From Ctenosaura bakeri (lineage: Eukaryota; Chordata; Lepidosauria; Squamata; Iguanidae), in the NCBI GenBank assembly GCA_948474755.1, contig CAOLHI010002519.1, forward strand, positions 124,001-188,000: DNA of 64,000 nt, in the 5' to 3' direction. The notes below the pieces were generated by a model. That model was given only the letters and a program-made list of their open reading frames with translations, ran no database searches and had not been told where the DNA came from. Both the position numbers and the translations under genes were made by a program. Shown here piece by piece: positions 10,730 through 22,448 of the stretch (its first letter is position 1; every line of letters begins with the position of its first letter).

Positions 10730-11684
10730 ATGGACAGCCATAAAGTGGACTTAACACCTGTATATGCTACTGAAAGGATAGCAGTCATGGTGTTTTAACA
10801 AATACTCAAACTGGTGTGGAAGCAGGAAAAATGGACAGCTGAGAGAAACTAAAACTGGAAAATGTCACCCCCACCCAGGGGTTAAAGGCAAATTTCCTTC
10901 TGTAGCTGCTGCCCAGATCTTCCATGGTTTCATACAGCCATCACGATGACTAAAAATTATGAGTAGACCTGTCTTCCTTAAACATGTCTATTTCTGTTTT
11001 AAAATTGTTGAAGCAGATGGTCATCAAGACATCTTGTGACAGCAAGTTCCATAAATATGCACTATCTCTCACACTTAAACTTATTTTTAAAAGATACTCA
11101 TGGTTTCTCTTCTTCTCTTATCTTTTAACTCCTCCCCCTGAAATTAGGTCTCTTGAAAAAAATATTTCAACAATGATGAACTCTTCTCTGATTTGTATAA
11201 AAAGCAGCCTTTTTGAGGAACTAGCTTGAAACAGTCTGGACTTGAAACATGTCATCAGCAAAACAAAAGAATAATTGATTTAGGAAAAACTAACTTAAGC
11301 TAAACCTAAAGTGATATGTACACTACATGTGTACCTTTCTCTCTGTGGGTGTGATCATGTACATGGCCAAAGTACCAGGCAAAATAGTGATCTGCAAGTG
11401 TGTGTGTGTGTGTTGACGTGAGGTTTTTTGTCTCCTTTTTGCTTCTTTGTTAGTTTATCAATTAGCATATATCAGTTTTTAAAAATACCTATAATTAGCC
11501 TGAAATAAATTGCTGCCATAAAAAAATCATGAAAAAGAAAACAACATAAGAGTATATGCAGGCAAGGAGAAGTGCTTGAGAGATTTATCCTTACTTGCAA
11601 GGAGTATGCTTGATACCCAGTTTCATGGATGTGGCTGCAGAGTGTGGAAATATGCCAAATACAAACCTAAAAGCTTCTAAGAGA
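10730..11684. other. No recognised feature
   Basis: AT-rich; short (GT)n at 11397-11413. The small open frame near 10984-11229 has no recognisable domain. Confidence 0.5.
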
Positions 11685-11815
11685 AAGTGATCTGAGTGTT
11701 GGGCTGGCAGCTGAAAGATCCAGGTTCAAGTACCCACTGAACAATGAAAATCATTGGATGAACTTGGGCCAATCATTCTCTCTCAGCTTCACTATCTCAC
11801 AGGAGTGTTTTGAGG
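11685..11815 (+). mobile_element. SINE-like, second tRNA-headed type (fragment)
   Basis: GTGATCTGAGTGTTGGGCTGG, a B-box-like CAGGTTCAAGTACCC, CTTGGGCCAATCATTCTCTC and CTCACAGGAGTGTTTTGAGG are the successive landmarks of a squamate SINE (Sauria-SINE-like, from memory). It directly precedes a CR1 LINE. Confidence 0.6.
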
Positions 11816-11835
11816 ATTATAATTACTTAGACCAC

Positions 11836-13072
11836 AATGCTGTGATCACTAAAAGTCAAGATGGATTTCTTAAAAACAAGTCATGCCAGACTAATTTTAC
11901 TTCTGTTTATGACAAAGTTTTTTATGATAGAGTTACAAGCTTGACAGATGAAGGGAATGCTGTGGATGTAACATATCTTGATTTCAGCAAAGCCTTCGAC
12001 AAAGTTCCCCATCATATTCTTGCAAAGAAGCTAGTAAAATGTGGGCTATACAGGGCTACTGTTAGGTGGATTTGTAATTGGCTGAATGACTGAACCCAAA
12101 GAGTGCTCACCAATGGCTTCTCTTCATCCTGGAGAGAAGTGACTAGTTCCATCCTGGGCCCAGTGCTGTTCAACATCTTCATCAATAACTTGGATGATGG
12201 AATAGAGGGCATGCTGATCAAATTTGCAGATGATACCAAATTGGGAGGGATTGCTAATACTCCAGAGGACAGGATCAAAATGACCTTAACAGCTTGGAGA
12301 GCCAGGCCAAAGCTAATAAAATGAACTTCAACAGAGAGAAATATAAGGTCTTGCACTTAGGCAGAAAAAATGGAATGCACAAATATAGGATGGGGGACAC
12401 ATGGCTGGATAGCAGTACACATGAAAGGGATCTAGGAGTCTTGGTAGATCACAAGCTGAACATGAGTCAACAGTGTGATATGGTAGCCAAGAAAGTCAAC
12501 ACAATTCTTGCATCTACAGGAGATCAAGGAGAGTAATAGTACCACTCTATTCTGCTTTGGTTAGACCTCACCTAGAATACTGTCTCCATTTCTGGGCACC
12601 TAATTTCAAGAAGGATATTGACAAACTAGAACGTGTCCAGAGGAGGGTGATCAAAATGGTGAAGGGTCTGGAAGCCATGCCCTATGAGGAGCAGCTTAGG
12701 GAGCTGGGTATGTTTACTTTGCAGAAGAGAAGGTTAAGAAGGGACATGATAGCCATGTTTAAATATTTGAAAGGATGTCATATGGAAGAGGGATCAGACT
12801 TGTTTTCCATTGCTCCAGAGTCTAGGACAAGGAGTGAGGGATTCAAGCTACAGGAAAAGAAATTCCACTTAAACCTCAAGAAGAACTTCCTGATGGTCAG
12901 AGCTGTCCAGCAGTGGAATATGCTGCCTCGGAGTGTGGTGGAGTCTCCTTCTTTGGAGATTTGTAAACACAGGCTGGATGGTCATCTCTTGGGAGTGCTT
13001 TGATGTGTGTTCCTGCATGGCAGGTGGTTGGACTGGATGGTCCCTGTGGTTTCTTCCAACTCTATGATTCTA
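11836..13072 (+). mobile_element. CR1 LINE, 5'-truncated, copy A
   Basis: Encodes the reverse-transcriptase core and C-terminus of a CR1 non-LTR retrotransposon in several broken frames. Landmarks: a YLDFSKAFDKVPH motif near 11965-12010, [11 protein letters not shown] at 12155-12190, FADDTKLGG (catalytic DD) near 12222-12250, RPHLEYC near 12560 and the LERVQRR region near 12630. The 3' UTR ends in a CTCTATGATTCTA motif, the CR1 hallmark. Stops and frameshifts (near 12093, 12324 and 12536) make it dead. The N-terminal endonuclease and most of ORF2 are absent. Confidence 0.93.
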
Positions 13073-13079
13073 ACCATGC

Positions 13080-13155
13080 ATGAAATGGAAGACAGCCACC
13101 TTGAGCTCCCTGGATACATCACAGGAAAGAAACCTAACAAATAAATAAAGTAATA
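13080..13155 (+). mobile_element. LINE 3' tail fragment (L2-like)
   Basis: GCCACCTTGAGCTCCCTGG followed by ACCTAACAAATAAATAAAG resembles the 3' terminus of L2-type copies. It abuts the CR1 end. Confidence 0.5.
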
Positions 13156-14173
13156 CAGGCCTCTTACAAGAATTGTTTTTATACTGACAGTGTTTCTGTG
13201 CAAATTTCAGTGTGTTTCTAGTACTCTCAATAGCTGTATCATCCAATCAGCTAACGGATGTTGTCTCACTAACTATAATAACTCTCAGTGTCAAATAGGT
13301 GAGCCTTTGGAAGACATGTTCCCTCAAGTGGTGAAGGACATCTGTTTGTCATAAAATGTACTTTTCTTCGCTGTGTACATATTGCATTTTGTGTGGTTTG
13401 TTTTGTGATTGGTCATTTGGAGGTAAATGAACACTTCATTTGGCAGCCTAGTAGCTGAAGCATATATCTCAGAGGAAATTACATTGTGTGTGGGAAAATA
13501 GATTAATCATAGATGACATCACATGCCTTTTAACAAGGAGTTTGACTCCTAATTTGAGTAGTCTTGGTCTGACTTAACATTCTGTGCTACTCTGTGTCTG
13601 AAAATACCCATCATGCCTTATTGCCATTCTTCTTACACTGTCAGGTATAGCAGTCACAGTTCGTTGACATGCAAGCGGATAGGCTGAAGACATTGTCTGA
13701 TTTCCCAAAGGATGCAATAGTTATCCCATAAGTGAGGATTAGCTTAATAACATGCTTGCTTTATGTCAGGGTTTGTAAGAAGCAGTGACTAATCCTTGTG
13801 TTTAGTGATTAACAATGTTTGCTGGAGAATATCTGCCAAACCTCTCAATTGTCTTGTGTCTTGCACACAGGTCTTTTTATACTGAAGCAATTGTTTTATT
13901 GTTGGGGGATGTGGTTCACCAAGGACAGGTAGAAGAACCCTATTTTATTTCTTGTATCTCCTCTTCCTTGAGGACAATCTTTACAGCAAAACACAAGGAA
14001 TGTATCAGATGGCATTTATATTTACAAATGTACAGGTCGCACTGGTGTTGGGGGTGCAGACAAAAGCAAGTGTGTTTTTTCATGAGCTCATCTCATGTTG
14101 TGACAGACAAAGTCAAAAGCCCTGTCAGTGTTGCACTTACTGTAGAATGCCCTTCCTGGTAAAAAGAAGGAAG
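13156..14173. other. No recognised feature
   Basis: Unique-looking AT-rich sequence. Open frames at 13815-14206 overlap one another in different frames and show no domain, so I do not call them genes. Confidence 0.5.
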
Positions 14174-14240
14174 GAGTCTTGTAGTACCTTTCAGACTACT
14201 AATTAATTTCAGCATGCACTTTTATGAACTCCAGCCCCCT
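14174..14240 (+). repeat. Interspersed repeat fragment, family R
   Basis: GAGTCTTGTAGTACCTTTC, AGACTACTAATTAATTTCAG and GCATGCACTTTTATGAACTC match, in opposite orientation, the fragment at 5850-5931. Confidence 0.5.
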
Positions 14241-15405
14241 CCTAGAGTTACCAAAAATTTGCTGCCAAAAGTAATTAGTCATTCTTATAGCATCCACAGA
14301 ATCTTTTCCTTCTTTTTATGCGGAAAAAGTCCCCCTTACTACTTCTGTATGTCTGGAAACCTCCCAGTTGCATCTGACAGGTCACCTTTCTTGTGTTTTT
14401 TGAGGAACATTGAACAGGAAAGACCATAGCTTCTTAGGAAAGTACATGTAGAGGGTGTTGGGTTCCATACTTAGCATTTTCTCTAGTAAAGAGGAGATTA
14501 GGGCTGAGAAAGACCTGAGGTTTCCACACCATACCCCATTAGCACATTCTTCCATTGCAGTCCCAGCATTGCCATTTGTGCAATGCTGTCAGGTTAAGAA
14601 CGTTTTCTTCTGCATCCTTATGCCTTAAGCAGATGAATAACAGTATTGCCACTGGTGCTCCTTCAACATTACAACATCCCTAACCACTCCCTTGCCCTTC
14701 CTTTACCCTGCCCCACAGCTCCTGATTGGTTGGGGTGGTGGTGGCTTTGGAAGCCGTACTAGTGCAGCAATGTTGTAACTATTGCTCTTTTGCGCTATTA
14801 TGCTTAAAAGTATTTTAAAAAATACAAAGTTTTAACTCAAAGGAGAAATTTAAAATAAACATGGAGAGATGATAGATTTTGAAGTTACCACACCATGGGA
14901 GTCGCTGAGAGAAGGACAAGCTGGGCATGCCCACACCCTGCCCACTCCTGGATCCGAGAGGACAGGAAGTGCTATCAAGCGATATTAAAGTTCTGCATTG
15001 AGCCGGCTGACAGGATTGAATTACTAAAGGAGGCTCTTAGCAGATTTTTTTCTGAAAATGTTATAAGGCAATTTTGCAATGCTTGGGGATGGGATAGCAG
15101 CTGGATAGCAACCACATCAAGCAGTAGCTTGGCTCCTGGACTGGAAACAACCCACTGCTGTTGCGGGTTAGCAACACTGTGCAGAAATGGCCTGTGTGTT
15201 TCTGTCAAATATTTTGTCTTTTGTGGCCTGTACTGAGTTGCATATTGTGTGAATCAGTTCTACCAATGATGCAAACTAATCAATGGACTGCTGACTGAAG
15301 TTTGTAATTCGTGTTTTATTATTCTGACTTGTTTTAGCTGTTACCTTTTCTGCTGAAAATTAAAAAAGATGTGTGTTTTTTTTGTTTTGTTTTTTTTAAG
15401 AGCAC
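14241..15405. other. No secure feature; possible old DNA element 14518-15196
   Basis: GGTTTCCACACC at 14520 and GTGCAGAAATGGCC ending at 15194 could be the ends of a decayed relative of the MITEs in this window, but the interiors do not match and no target duplication is seen. A T-run lies near 15375-15399. Confidence 0.25.
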
Positions 15406-15470
15406 GAGGGTAGATCAGGAACGGGCAACCTATGGCCGTAGGTCCTGGTCTAATTTTGTGGAGCTCTCCA
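15406..15470. repeat. Fragment of palindromic repeat, family H
   Basis: CAGGAACGGGCAACCTATGG is the terminal word of the hAT-like foldback family H. The rest is decayed. Confidence 0.4.
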
Positions 15471-16221
15471 TTTAATTTCAGACGCCTTCAGCAAGCAATT
15501 AGGTCAGCTGTCTGGCCAGAGTCATTTGTCTTTTCCAAGGCAAGCAGTTGCCCAGGAAGTGGAGAGAGGTGGAAAAAGGAGAGAGAAGAATGGCTTGTCT
15601 ACTTTTCAGCTTTGTCCCTCCTGCAGATTCTTTTCAAGGTTAGCTCTGGCTTTTGGCAAGACATGCCTTGCTATGTATTCTTTTGACACAGGAAAATAAC
15701 TGTTACAGATGAATGAGCAATCACAGTTTTTTATTAGCTTTTAAAATAATGTTCCACACTGCGCAACCTTGACCTCATACCAATTTCACAGAAGAAATAA
15801 GATTTACATGCAAAGGTGAGTTTGTCTTCACCCTCAACAGCAACAGAGCTCCCAGAGTGTTTTCATTTCCAGAGTGTTTCTTTGTAGAGATGGAAGATGA
15901 CTGGACCAATGGAGATACAACGTGGAATGTGTGGGTACTTGAGGCAGAAAGAGAAGCACCTACTAGTTCTGTTAACCTTCTGTTATCTTTTGAGATTTTT
16001 GCCTTGGGAGATAAAGTTAGAATATAGACGGCTGTGAAAGTAGAGCATCTCAATAAAATATGCTCTGAGAAATACATGAATTTCTTTCTAATGCCAAGAA
16101 AAAAGGAAATCACACCGTCATGCTTCTGAGTTTCTCAAGATTGTACAGCAAAGACTATGTAAACGTCAACTTTGGTTCCTCAAGCCCAATCTATGTAGCT
16201 ATTTACACAGGTTCTGTGCAT
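15471..16221. other. No recognised feature
   Basis: No gene or repeat that I can name. Confidence 0.5.
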
Positions 16222-16432
16222 AGTCGTGTGGGGATGGGGGGCAATGAGGGAGGATCGCCCCAGGTGGCAGTGTTTTTGGGGTGTCCTGGCCCATAGCCAC
16301 ACCCCTGTGAGCCCTGGCCACACCCACACCCACCGCAGCCACACCCCCACACACAGTGGCCATGCCTCCTGTGCCATGGCCCCGCCCCTTCCTGCCACCC
16401 CTCAACACCCTTCAAGCTCCACCACTGGCTGT
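16222..16432 (-). mobile_element. hAT-like C-rich non-autonomous element (probable)
   Basis: On the minus strand it starts CCAGTGGTGGAGCTTG and runs through CCACACCC/GGGCGGGG-type words to a TTGCCCCCCATCCCCACAC end. Composition and ends resemble the element at 6916. No target duplication could be fixed. Confidence 0.45.
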
Positions 16433-16445
16433 GCAGAAGGTCTGT

Positions 16446-16811
16446 GCCTTCAAACTGTCTCAATTTGTCAGGGAAAGTCCCCTGCCCCTGCCCTCCCACT
16501 TGGATTGCTGCTTCTTAAAAGTCTCTGTTTCTCCCTTTTCCCACATTCACCCTTCATCCTCAGCTTACTTCAATTGCTGTAAACTGAGTTCAAGGTACGA
16601 AAATAGGTTGCATTCAATTAACTCAGCAAGAGAGAGAGGAGGTGAGAATCTTGCCCTTCCCTGTAAGCTCAGACAAGAATAAACTGCTACAGACTCCCCT
16701 AGCATGTGTGTGCTTCTTCATCAATAACCTTTGCCTGTTTGAACACACTCTGATGTTGCTTGGCCACATGTGTCCTTGTTTTCATCTGTGAAATATTGGA
16801 GAGTATAAAGG
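16446..16811 (+). mobile_element. Interspersed repeat X, copy 1
   Basis: Shares an ordered series of words with copies at 44929 (minus) and 52451 (plus): CAGCTTACTTCAATTGCTG, AACTGAGTTC, TTGCCCTTCCC, CTTCATCAATAACC, ACACTCTGATGTTG, CATCTGTGAAATATTGGAGAG. It is 366 bp with no coding capacity. The class is unknown, but the inverted ends of the better copies suggest a DNA transposon. Confidence 0.75.
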
Positions 16812-16972
16812 CCTGATCAAGATGTAGAGGTTGCCAGCAGAGCCACTAAAGCACCATCCTCCTCTTTCCTCTCTCTATATCAATTATCCACAGCTTTCAT
16901 GCCACCTACCTAAGGGTAATGCTGCAGTAGCCCTCAAGAAGACTCCAGTTCCCAAAGGCCAAGCCTCTCTAA

Positions 16973-17433
16973 GGCCATTTCCACACGGGCTTAAAAACCG
17001 GTGCAGAACGTCCTCCAGAGAGGGCATCTGCACCTGGGAGTGGACTGGGTCGGACTACTTTACATAGTTCCGCACCTCAGTCTGCTCCAGAACAACCCAA
17101 AGTGGTTGTGCAGCGTGCTTTTTAAAAACCTGCTTCTTCAGGTTTTTAAAAAGCACGGAGTGCGCCACTCCGTGCCACTCCGTTCCCGCGCTCCGGTGCA
17201 GATTTGCGCCTGCAGATCTGCCAGGGGTGGGCTTTAGGCTAGCGAGCTTCAGCTGTTGGTGGAGAGCTGTTGGTGGAGAGCCTCCACCAACCAGAAGCAG
17301 CCATTTTTGTCCCCGGAGCAGTGTGGAGCGGCGGCCACGCACTGCTCCAGAGCAGCCTGGACCCGAGCATCGAGCCAAGAAGTCCAGTAAGTACCGGACC
17401 GGGGCAATTCCATCGCCACTTGTGGAAATGGCC
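16973..17433 (+). mobile_element. MITE family T2, copy a (461 bp)
   Basis: Ends GGCCATTTCCACACGGG and TGTGGAAATGGCC, with a perfect 3-bp target duplication TAA (16970-16972, 17434-17436). Contains a perfect 19-bp hairpin (17114-17132 with 17139-17157), CGGACTACTTTAC and a GTAAGTACC word at 17397-17405. TWA-type duplications suit PIF/Harbinger. No transposase. Confidence 0.9.
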
Positions 17434-18404
17434 TAAGTCTGCAGTCAGTGTAGAGTGCTTGGGAGGAACATAGAAAGACAAGATTTCTTTCCTCCCACTT
17501 TCTCCATCACTGCTGCTACTGTCCTCTCCACTCCTCACATGAACCTTTGGGGCCTGAGGGAGCAGGAATGGCTGGAGGATTGCTGAGACAGGATAGTTGA
17601 ATCTTCTGAGCTGCCTGGATTGACTCAGGTCATTTTCTGGGCAGAAATGGAAACATTAGTGGGAAAGGGTTAACATGTTATACTGATTCTTAATACACTA
17701 GAGAAGGGTAAATCAACAGCATATTTAATAATAAATTTAAAAGGGAAACATTTAAAATGGTAAGTTAATTTTAAATTGGCACTTAAATGTGGCGAGAAGC
17801 AAACGGCCACATGAATTTTTCAAAACCTCATTTCTCTTCAACAACAAATGCTTTCTCTTGCTTCTTCTTTCTCTCTTCTTCATAATTTTGTATCATCACC
17901 CTCTCTTGCTTTTAACTCACCAATTTCCAGGTGGATTCCAGCAAAATTCCAGGATGAAGGTTTCAAAATGTAACCTCCTGGGACAGATGAGAAACCTCTG
18001 TGTTATGTCCACTGTAGAATGCAGGATGAATATTTGAATGAAAAAAAAGGCCAACCTCTCCCTTCCTTCCCTTACTGTTTCTGACCTAAACACTGTGATT
18101 TCCTGCCTGGAAGGACTTTTTAAATTAAAAAGTCAGAAGCTGTTTTACAAAAACGCAAGTGAACTAGGCTTTGGATAAACAAACCAAATGGATAATGAAA
18201 TATTTGTTGACTCCTTAACCCTGTGGCTCTTTTAATTAATTAATAACTTCATTCTGAAACAATGCTGAAATTCCAACAACACAATCTCTTTTATTAAAAA
18301 TAATTTTAATTATGTTGCCTTTTTGTTGCCTCCTCCTTTTTGAGGAATATCTTCATAGTTAGAACAGAAAGGTAAGACTTCCATGTGTACTTTCATTCTA
18401 TACT
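17434..18404. other. No recognised feature
   Basis: AT-rich, pyrimidine-rich near 17850-17900. No gene recognised. Confidence 0.5.
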
Positions 18405-18520
18405 TCAGGGGTGTACAACTTGTGGTCCTCCAGATGTTGGCAGATTGAAACACCCATCAGCCTTAAGTAGAATAACTAGTGGTGATGATGGGAGCTGCAG
18501 TCTAACAACACATCGCGGGA
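18405..18520. repeat. Palindromic repeat, family H
   Basis: GGTGTACAACTTGTGGTCC, TCCAGATGTTGG and GATGATGGGAGCTGCAGTC show the foldback arms of the hAT-like family H, with a decayed centre. Confidence 0.55.
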
Positions 18521-18544
18521 TACAAGCTGCTTTCCTATCCTTAC

Positions 18545-19829
18545 TATCCTCACTAAAAGCCAGCATGGATTCACTAAAAGCCAGCATGGATTTCTCAGAA
18601 ATAAGTCATGCCAGGTTAATCTTATCTCTTTTTATGATAGGGTTATAGGCTTGATAGATGAAGGGAATGCTGTAAACATAGCATATCTTGATCTCAGTAA
18701 GGCCTTTGACAAAGTTGCACATGACATTCTTGCAAAGAAGCTAGTAAAATGCAGGCTGGACGGGGGTATTTTTAGTTGGATTTGTAATTGGTTGACCGAC
18801 CGAACCCAAAGGGTGATCACCAATGGCTACTTTTCATCCTGGAGAAAAGTGACTAGTGGGGTGCCACAAGGTTGTGTCCTGGGCCCAGTGCTATTCAACA
18901 TCTTCATCAATGATTTCAGTGAAGGAGTGGAGGGCATGCTGATCAAATTTGCAGATGATACCAAATTGGGAGGGGTTGCTAATACACCAAGGACAGGATC
19001 AAATTTCAAAATGACCTTAACAGATTGGAGAGCTGGGTCAAAGCTGATAAAATGAATTTCAACAGAGAGAAATGTAAGGTCCTGCACTTTGGCAGAAAAA
19101 ATGGAACGCACAAATATAGGATGGGGGACACGTGGCTGGCTAGCAGTACATGTGAAAGGAATCTAGGAGTCTTGGTAGATCACAAGCTGAACATGAGTCA
19201 GCAGTGTGATGTGGGAACCAAGAAAGCCAACGTGATTCTTAGTTGCATTAATAGGAGTATGGTGCCTAGATCAGAGGAAGTAATTGTACCACTCTATTCT
19301 GCATTGGTTAGGCCCCATTTGGAATACTGTGTCCAGTTCTGGGCACCTCAATTCAAGAAGGATGTCGACAAGCTGGAACGTGTCCAGAGGGGGGTTACCA
19401 AAATGGTGAAGGGTCTGGAAGCCATGCCCTATGAAGAATGGCTTAGGGAGCTGGGTATGTTTAGTCTGCAGAAGAGAAGGTTAAGAGGGGACATGATAGC
19501 CATGTTTAAATATTTGAAGGGATGTCATGTTGAGGAGGAAGCAGGCTTGTTCTCTGCCGCTCCAGAGACTAGGACAAGGAGCAATGGACTCAAGCTGCAG
19601 GAAAGGAGATTCTACTTGAATCTCAGGAAGAACTTCCTGACGGTCAGTGCTGTCTGGCAGTGGAATATGCTGCCTGGGAGTGTGGTTGAGTCTTTTTCTT
19701 TGGAGGTTTTTAAGCAGAGGCTGGATGGCCTTCTGTTGGGAATGCTTTGATGTGTGTTCCTGCATAGCAGGGGGTTGGACTCGATGGCCCCTGGGATCTC
19801 TTCCAACTCTATGATTCTATGATTCTATA
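18545..19829 (+). mobile_element. CR1 LINE, 5'-truncated, copy B (least decayed)
   Basis: Best-preserved LINE in the window. Two long frames cover the reverse transcriptase and C-terminal domain: 18651-19055 and 19025-19750. In the first, LDLSKAFD is near residues 13-20, [10 protein letters not shown] near 70-79 and catalytic FADD at 100-103. The second starts in the NFNREKCKV region and runs through VRPHLEYCVQFWAP to the end of the protein. One frameshift around 19000-19050 separates them. The 3' end carries tandem ATTCTATG-type repeats (19811-19829), typical of CR1. The 5' end shows a two-copy 21-bp tandem duplication (18551-18571, 18572-18592). The endonuclease and N-terminal part are missing. 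Confidence 0.95.
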
Positions 19830-19934
19830 ACTGAACCACCTTTCCTAAGGTTACATTCCCAATAGCTCCAAATTAACTTGCAGAGGTTGTCCAGAATTAG
19901 TGCTTGACCATCCTAAATCATGTTGACCTAAACT

Positions 19935-20030
19935 GGGGCCCTTTCACCCTAAACAATTACAGCATTATAATTCTATTTTCACTTCCATGGCTGCATCCTT
20001 TGGAATCCTGGCATTTGTAGTTTGGTAAAA
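19935..20030. repeat. Palindromic repeat family H2, left half
   Basis: ACAGCATTATAATTCTATTT, CATGGCTGCATCC and GGAATCCTGGCATTTGTAG match the left arm of the element at 26222. It is interrupted on the right by the compound SINE whose target duplication is CACTAGAA. Confidence 0.5.
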
Positions 20031-20038
20031 CACTAGAA

Positions 20039-20376
20039 ACAGTATGGTATTGTGGTCTGAGTGTTGGACTATGACTCTGGAGACCAGGGTTTGAATCCTA
20101 CTCAGCCCTGAAAACCCAGTGGGTGACCTTAGGCAAGTCACGCTCTCTCAGTCTCAGAGGGAAGCAAAGGCAAACCCTCCTTTGAACAAATCATGCAAAG
20201 AAAATCTCTTAGGGTCACCATAAATTGGAGGTGACTTGAAGGCACACAACAACAAGTTCCATTTTTCTGTGAGCCAGCATTGCCAAGAAAACCCTATGAT
20301 AGGTCCATCTTAAGTCACAAATGACTTGGTTGCCGTACGTCACAAATGACTTGAAGGCACACAGCCAGAACAAAAG
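20039..20376 (+). mobile_element. Compound tRNA-derived SINE with repeated 3' tails
   Basis: Begins at the tRNA-like head (GTATGGTATTGTGGTCTGAG, B box GGGTTTGAATCC) and reaches a normal tail (GACTTGAAGGCACACAACAA) near 20255. A second partial body and tail (AAGAAAACCCTATGATAGG, ACAAATGACTTG) and a third tail (ACAAATGACTTGAAGGCAC) follow. The target duplication CACTAGAA (20031-20038, 20377-20384) brackets the whole 338-bp unit, so the extra tails were most likely present when it inserted. Confidence 0.85.
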
Positions 20377-20384
20377 CACTAGAA

Positions 20385-20952
20385 CTGGTAGCCGTTGGTG
20401 GCTTCCATGTAAGTAGAAGCCACTCTTGGCTTTACTCTGAACTTTAAAGGAGCTGTCCAAGGTAGTGACTGTGTACAGAAGGTGCCTGCCCACTCTTGCA
20501 GTCTAGCAAAAAAGGCTGGCATGGATGAGAAGGGCACTCTCTCACCAGTCCCAGTCCTTAGCACCTACACTTCAATATTCAGGGCAGAAGTGGTCAAAAG
20601 ACCTGAAATCCTGTGGCTTCTAGAGGAGATTAGGGATACAGATGAAGCAGTGGCTTGAACTTGGGTTGATTTCAGATGAGGTTTTTATACCATCAATACT
20701 TTGCTAACTGGACTGATTGTTCATGCTGGCTTCACCAGCTACCACGTTCAGCATATTAGCTAGGCTGCTACTAAGCTGATTTTGTCAGGCAGTTTTCTTT
20801 CACCAGAAAGGGCTAGGGGTTTTGTTTCTTTTACAGTTGTTATGAGTTAAAAGATGTAGAGAAAACACAACTCTTTTGATGCTCTTTGGGAATGAAGTCC
20901 AATATGGCTTGGGTTTTTAGTGGCATATTTTTGACCAGGCTCTGTTGGTTGC

Positions 20953-20953
<1 letters not shown>
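20385..20953. other. No recognised feature
   Basis: No gene or repeat that I can name. Confidence 0.5.
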
Positions 20954-21013
<60 letters not shown>

Positions 21014-21037
21014 CATCCATCCATCTATCTATCTATC
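20954..21037. repeat. (TCTA)n microsatellite
   Basis: About 20 tetranucleotide units with a TCCA-variant patch at 21011-21024. It opens an artefactual Ser-Ile-Tyr-Leu frame. Confidence 0.98.
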
Positions 21038-22320
21038 ACCAATGTACATGGAAAAAGGAAGGGAGTGCAGAGAAGCACCAGTAACAAGAGCAAAGTTTGT
21101 TCTGAAGCAAAGGAAGGAAAGGAAGGGACTATATGGCTTTATAAAGTTGGTCATCAGCCCCAGGGAGGGATGAAACTGCAGTTCAAAGCACTGACTAAAA
21201 CAAGGAAAAATGAGAACTGGGAGTAGAGGGCAGGTTCCACTCCATTCCACCCCACCCTGCCATGTTATCTTCTTTAAAACAGACAGCAGAACTTCTCTGG
21301 AGAATCTATAAGTGTATGAGGGAAAGTATGGTTGAGTGAAATGATCCTCTTCCCACCAACAGTATTATGTCCAGGTTCCCCCTGTGAAAAGAACATAGCA
21401 GAATACGCATCAAAATCACAGAAATGTGTAGAAATTCCATTACAATTCCAGTGGAAGCTTATACAGGAAAAACAATGGTCTGATAGTATTAAACCTGATT
21501 GTCTAAAAAAGTTCAAAGGCACTTTGGTGTAAGGTAAATATCCATGTTCCTGTTGTGACACAGAAGCAGATGTCTAAGTCAAATATACATTTAAGAGAAG
21601 CAGTGTCTGTCAAGTGCTTTCAAGTACAAGCCTTTAACAAGCTTCTTGTAAATCAGTCTGTTAAAAAAAAAAAAGGCACCATCCTCCATTGTTGGCTTAG
21701 AAATTTGACAGGTTAAACCAATTATATAATGACATCTGGGTGAGTTCACTCTGCATGCAGCCATGCCCCTTTTCATAGGTCATCCTAGGAGTAGATAGGA
21801 ACAGGTTCATACTAGTAGATGGCTGTGTACAAACACATCCAAAGGAAGGAAGAAGATGTGCCTGTCAGATCCTCTGATGTCAGCATGAGGTCTGAGCAGA
21901 CTTAAGAAAACATAACTCATGGTTGCCCAGCCTCAAGTTGTAACCCATCAGTTCATAAAAAGCAGAACTGCCTTATTTCTTGTAACCAGAAACTTTGTGG
22001 CAGCATTTTTCTAATGTTATGAAGACTCAGGATTAAGCCGATGAATAACCCAATGAATATTTTTATAAGATGAAAATTTTTATAAGATGATGTATAGATA
22101 GTATTTAACTGAAGGCAGATTGTCTAAAATGTATGAAAGTTCATCTAATTTTTGCTGGAAATGTGAAATTAAGATACTTTTGCACATGGTGGACATGTGA
22201 TAAAGCTAAAAAATATGGGATTGTGATACATCAGCTGACTGAAGAAATTTTGGAAATAAAAATACAAATATTTTTGTTGCGATTGATAAAATGGAGTCAC
22301 GTGCGGTGTGCTGCAGTAGC
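21038..22320. other. No recognised gene
   Basis: Holds a 12-base A-run at 21662-21673 and a two-copy duplication of a TTTTTATAAGATGA word near 22058-22090. Otherwise unassigned. Confidence 0.5.
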
Positions 22321-22401
22321 AGGAAGAAGAAGAAGAAGAAGAAGAAGAAGAAGAAGAAGAAGAAGAAGAAGAAGAAGAAGAAGAAGAAGAAGAAGAAGAA
22401 G
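22321..22401. repeat. (AAG)n trinucleotide microsatellite
   Basis: About 26 AAG units, almost uninterrupted. Frames through it give poly-Lys, poly-Arg or poly-Glu, and Leu or Phe runs on the other strand. None is a gene. Confidence 0.98.
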
Positions 22402-22448
22402 AGAAGGAACGGGGCAGGCCCCATGTGCTGCCGCTACTTCAGCTCTAG

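Noticed and set aside
14518..15196. Possible further MITE bounded by GGTTTCCACACC and GTGCAGAAATGGCC
   Set aside because: The ends pair only loosely, the interior matches no other copy, and there is no target duplication.
20954..21037. CRISPR-like regular repeats
   Set aside because: It is a simple tetranucleotide microsatellite with no spacers, and the genome is eukaryotic.
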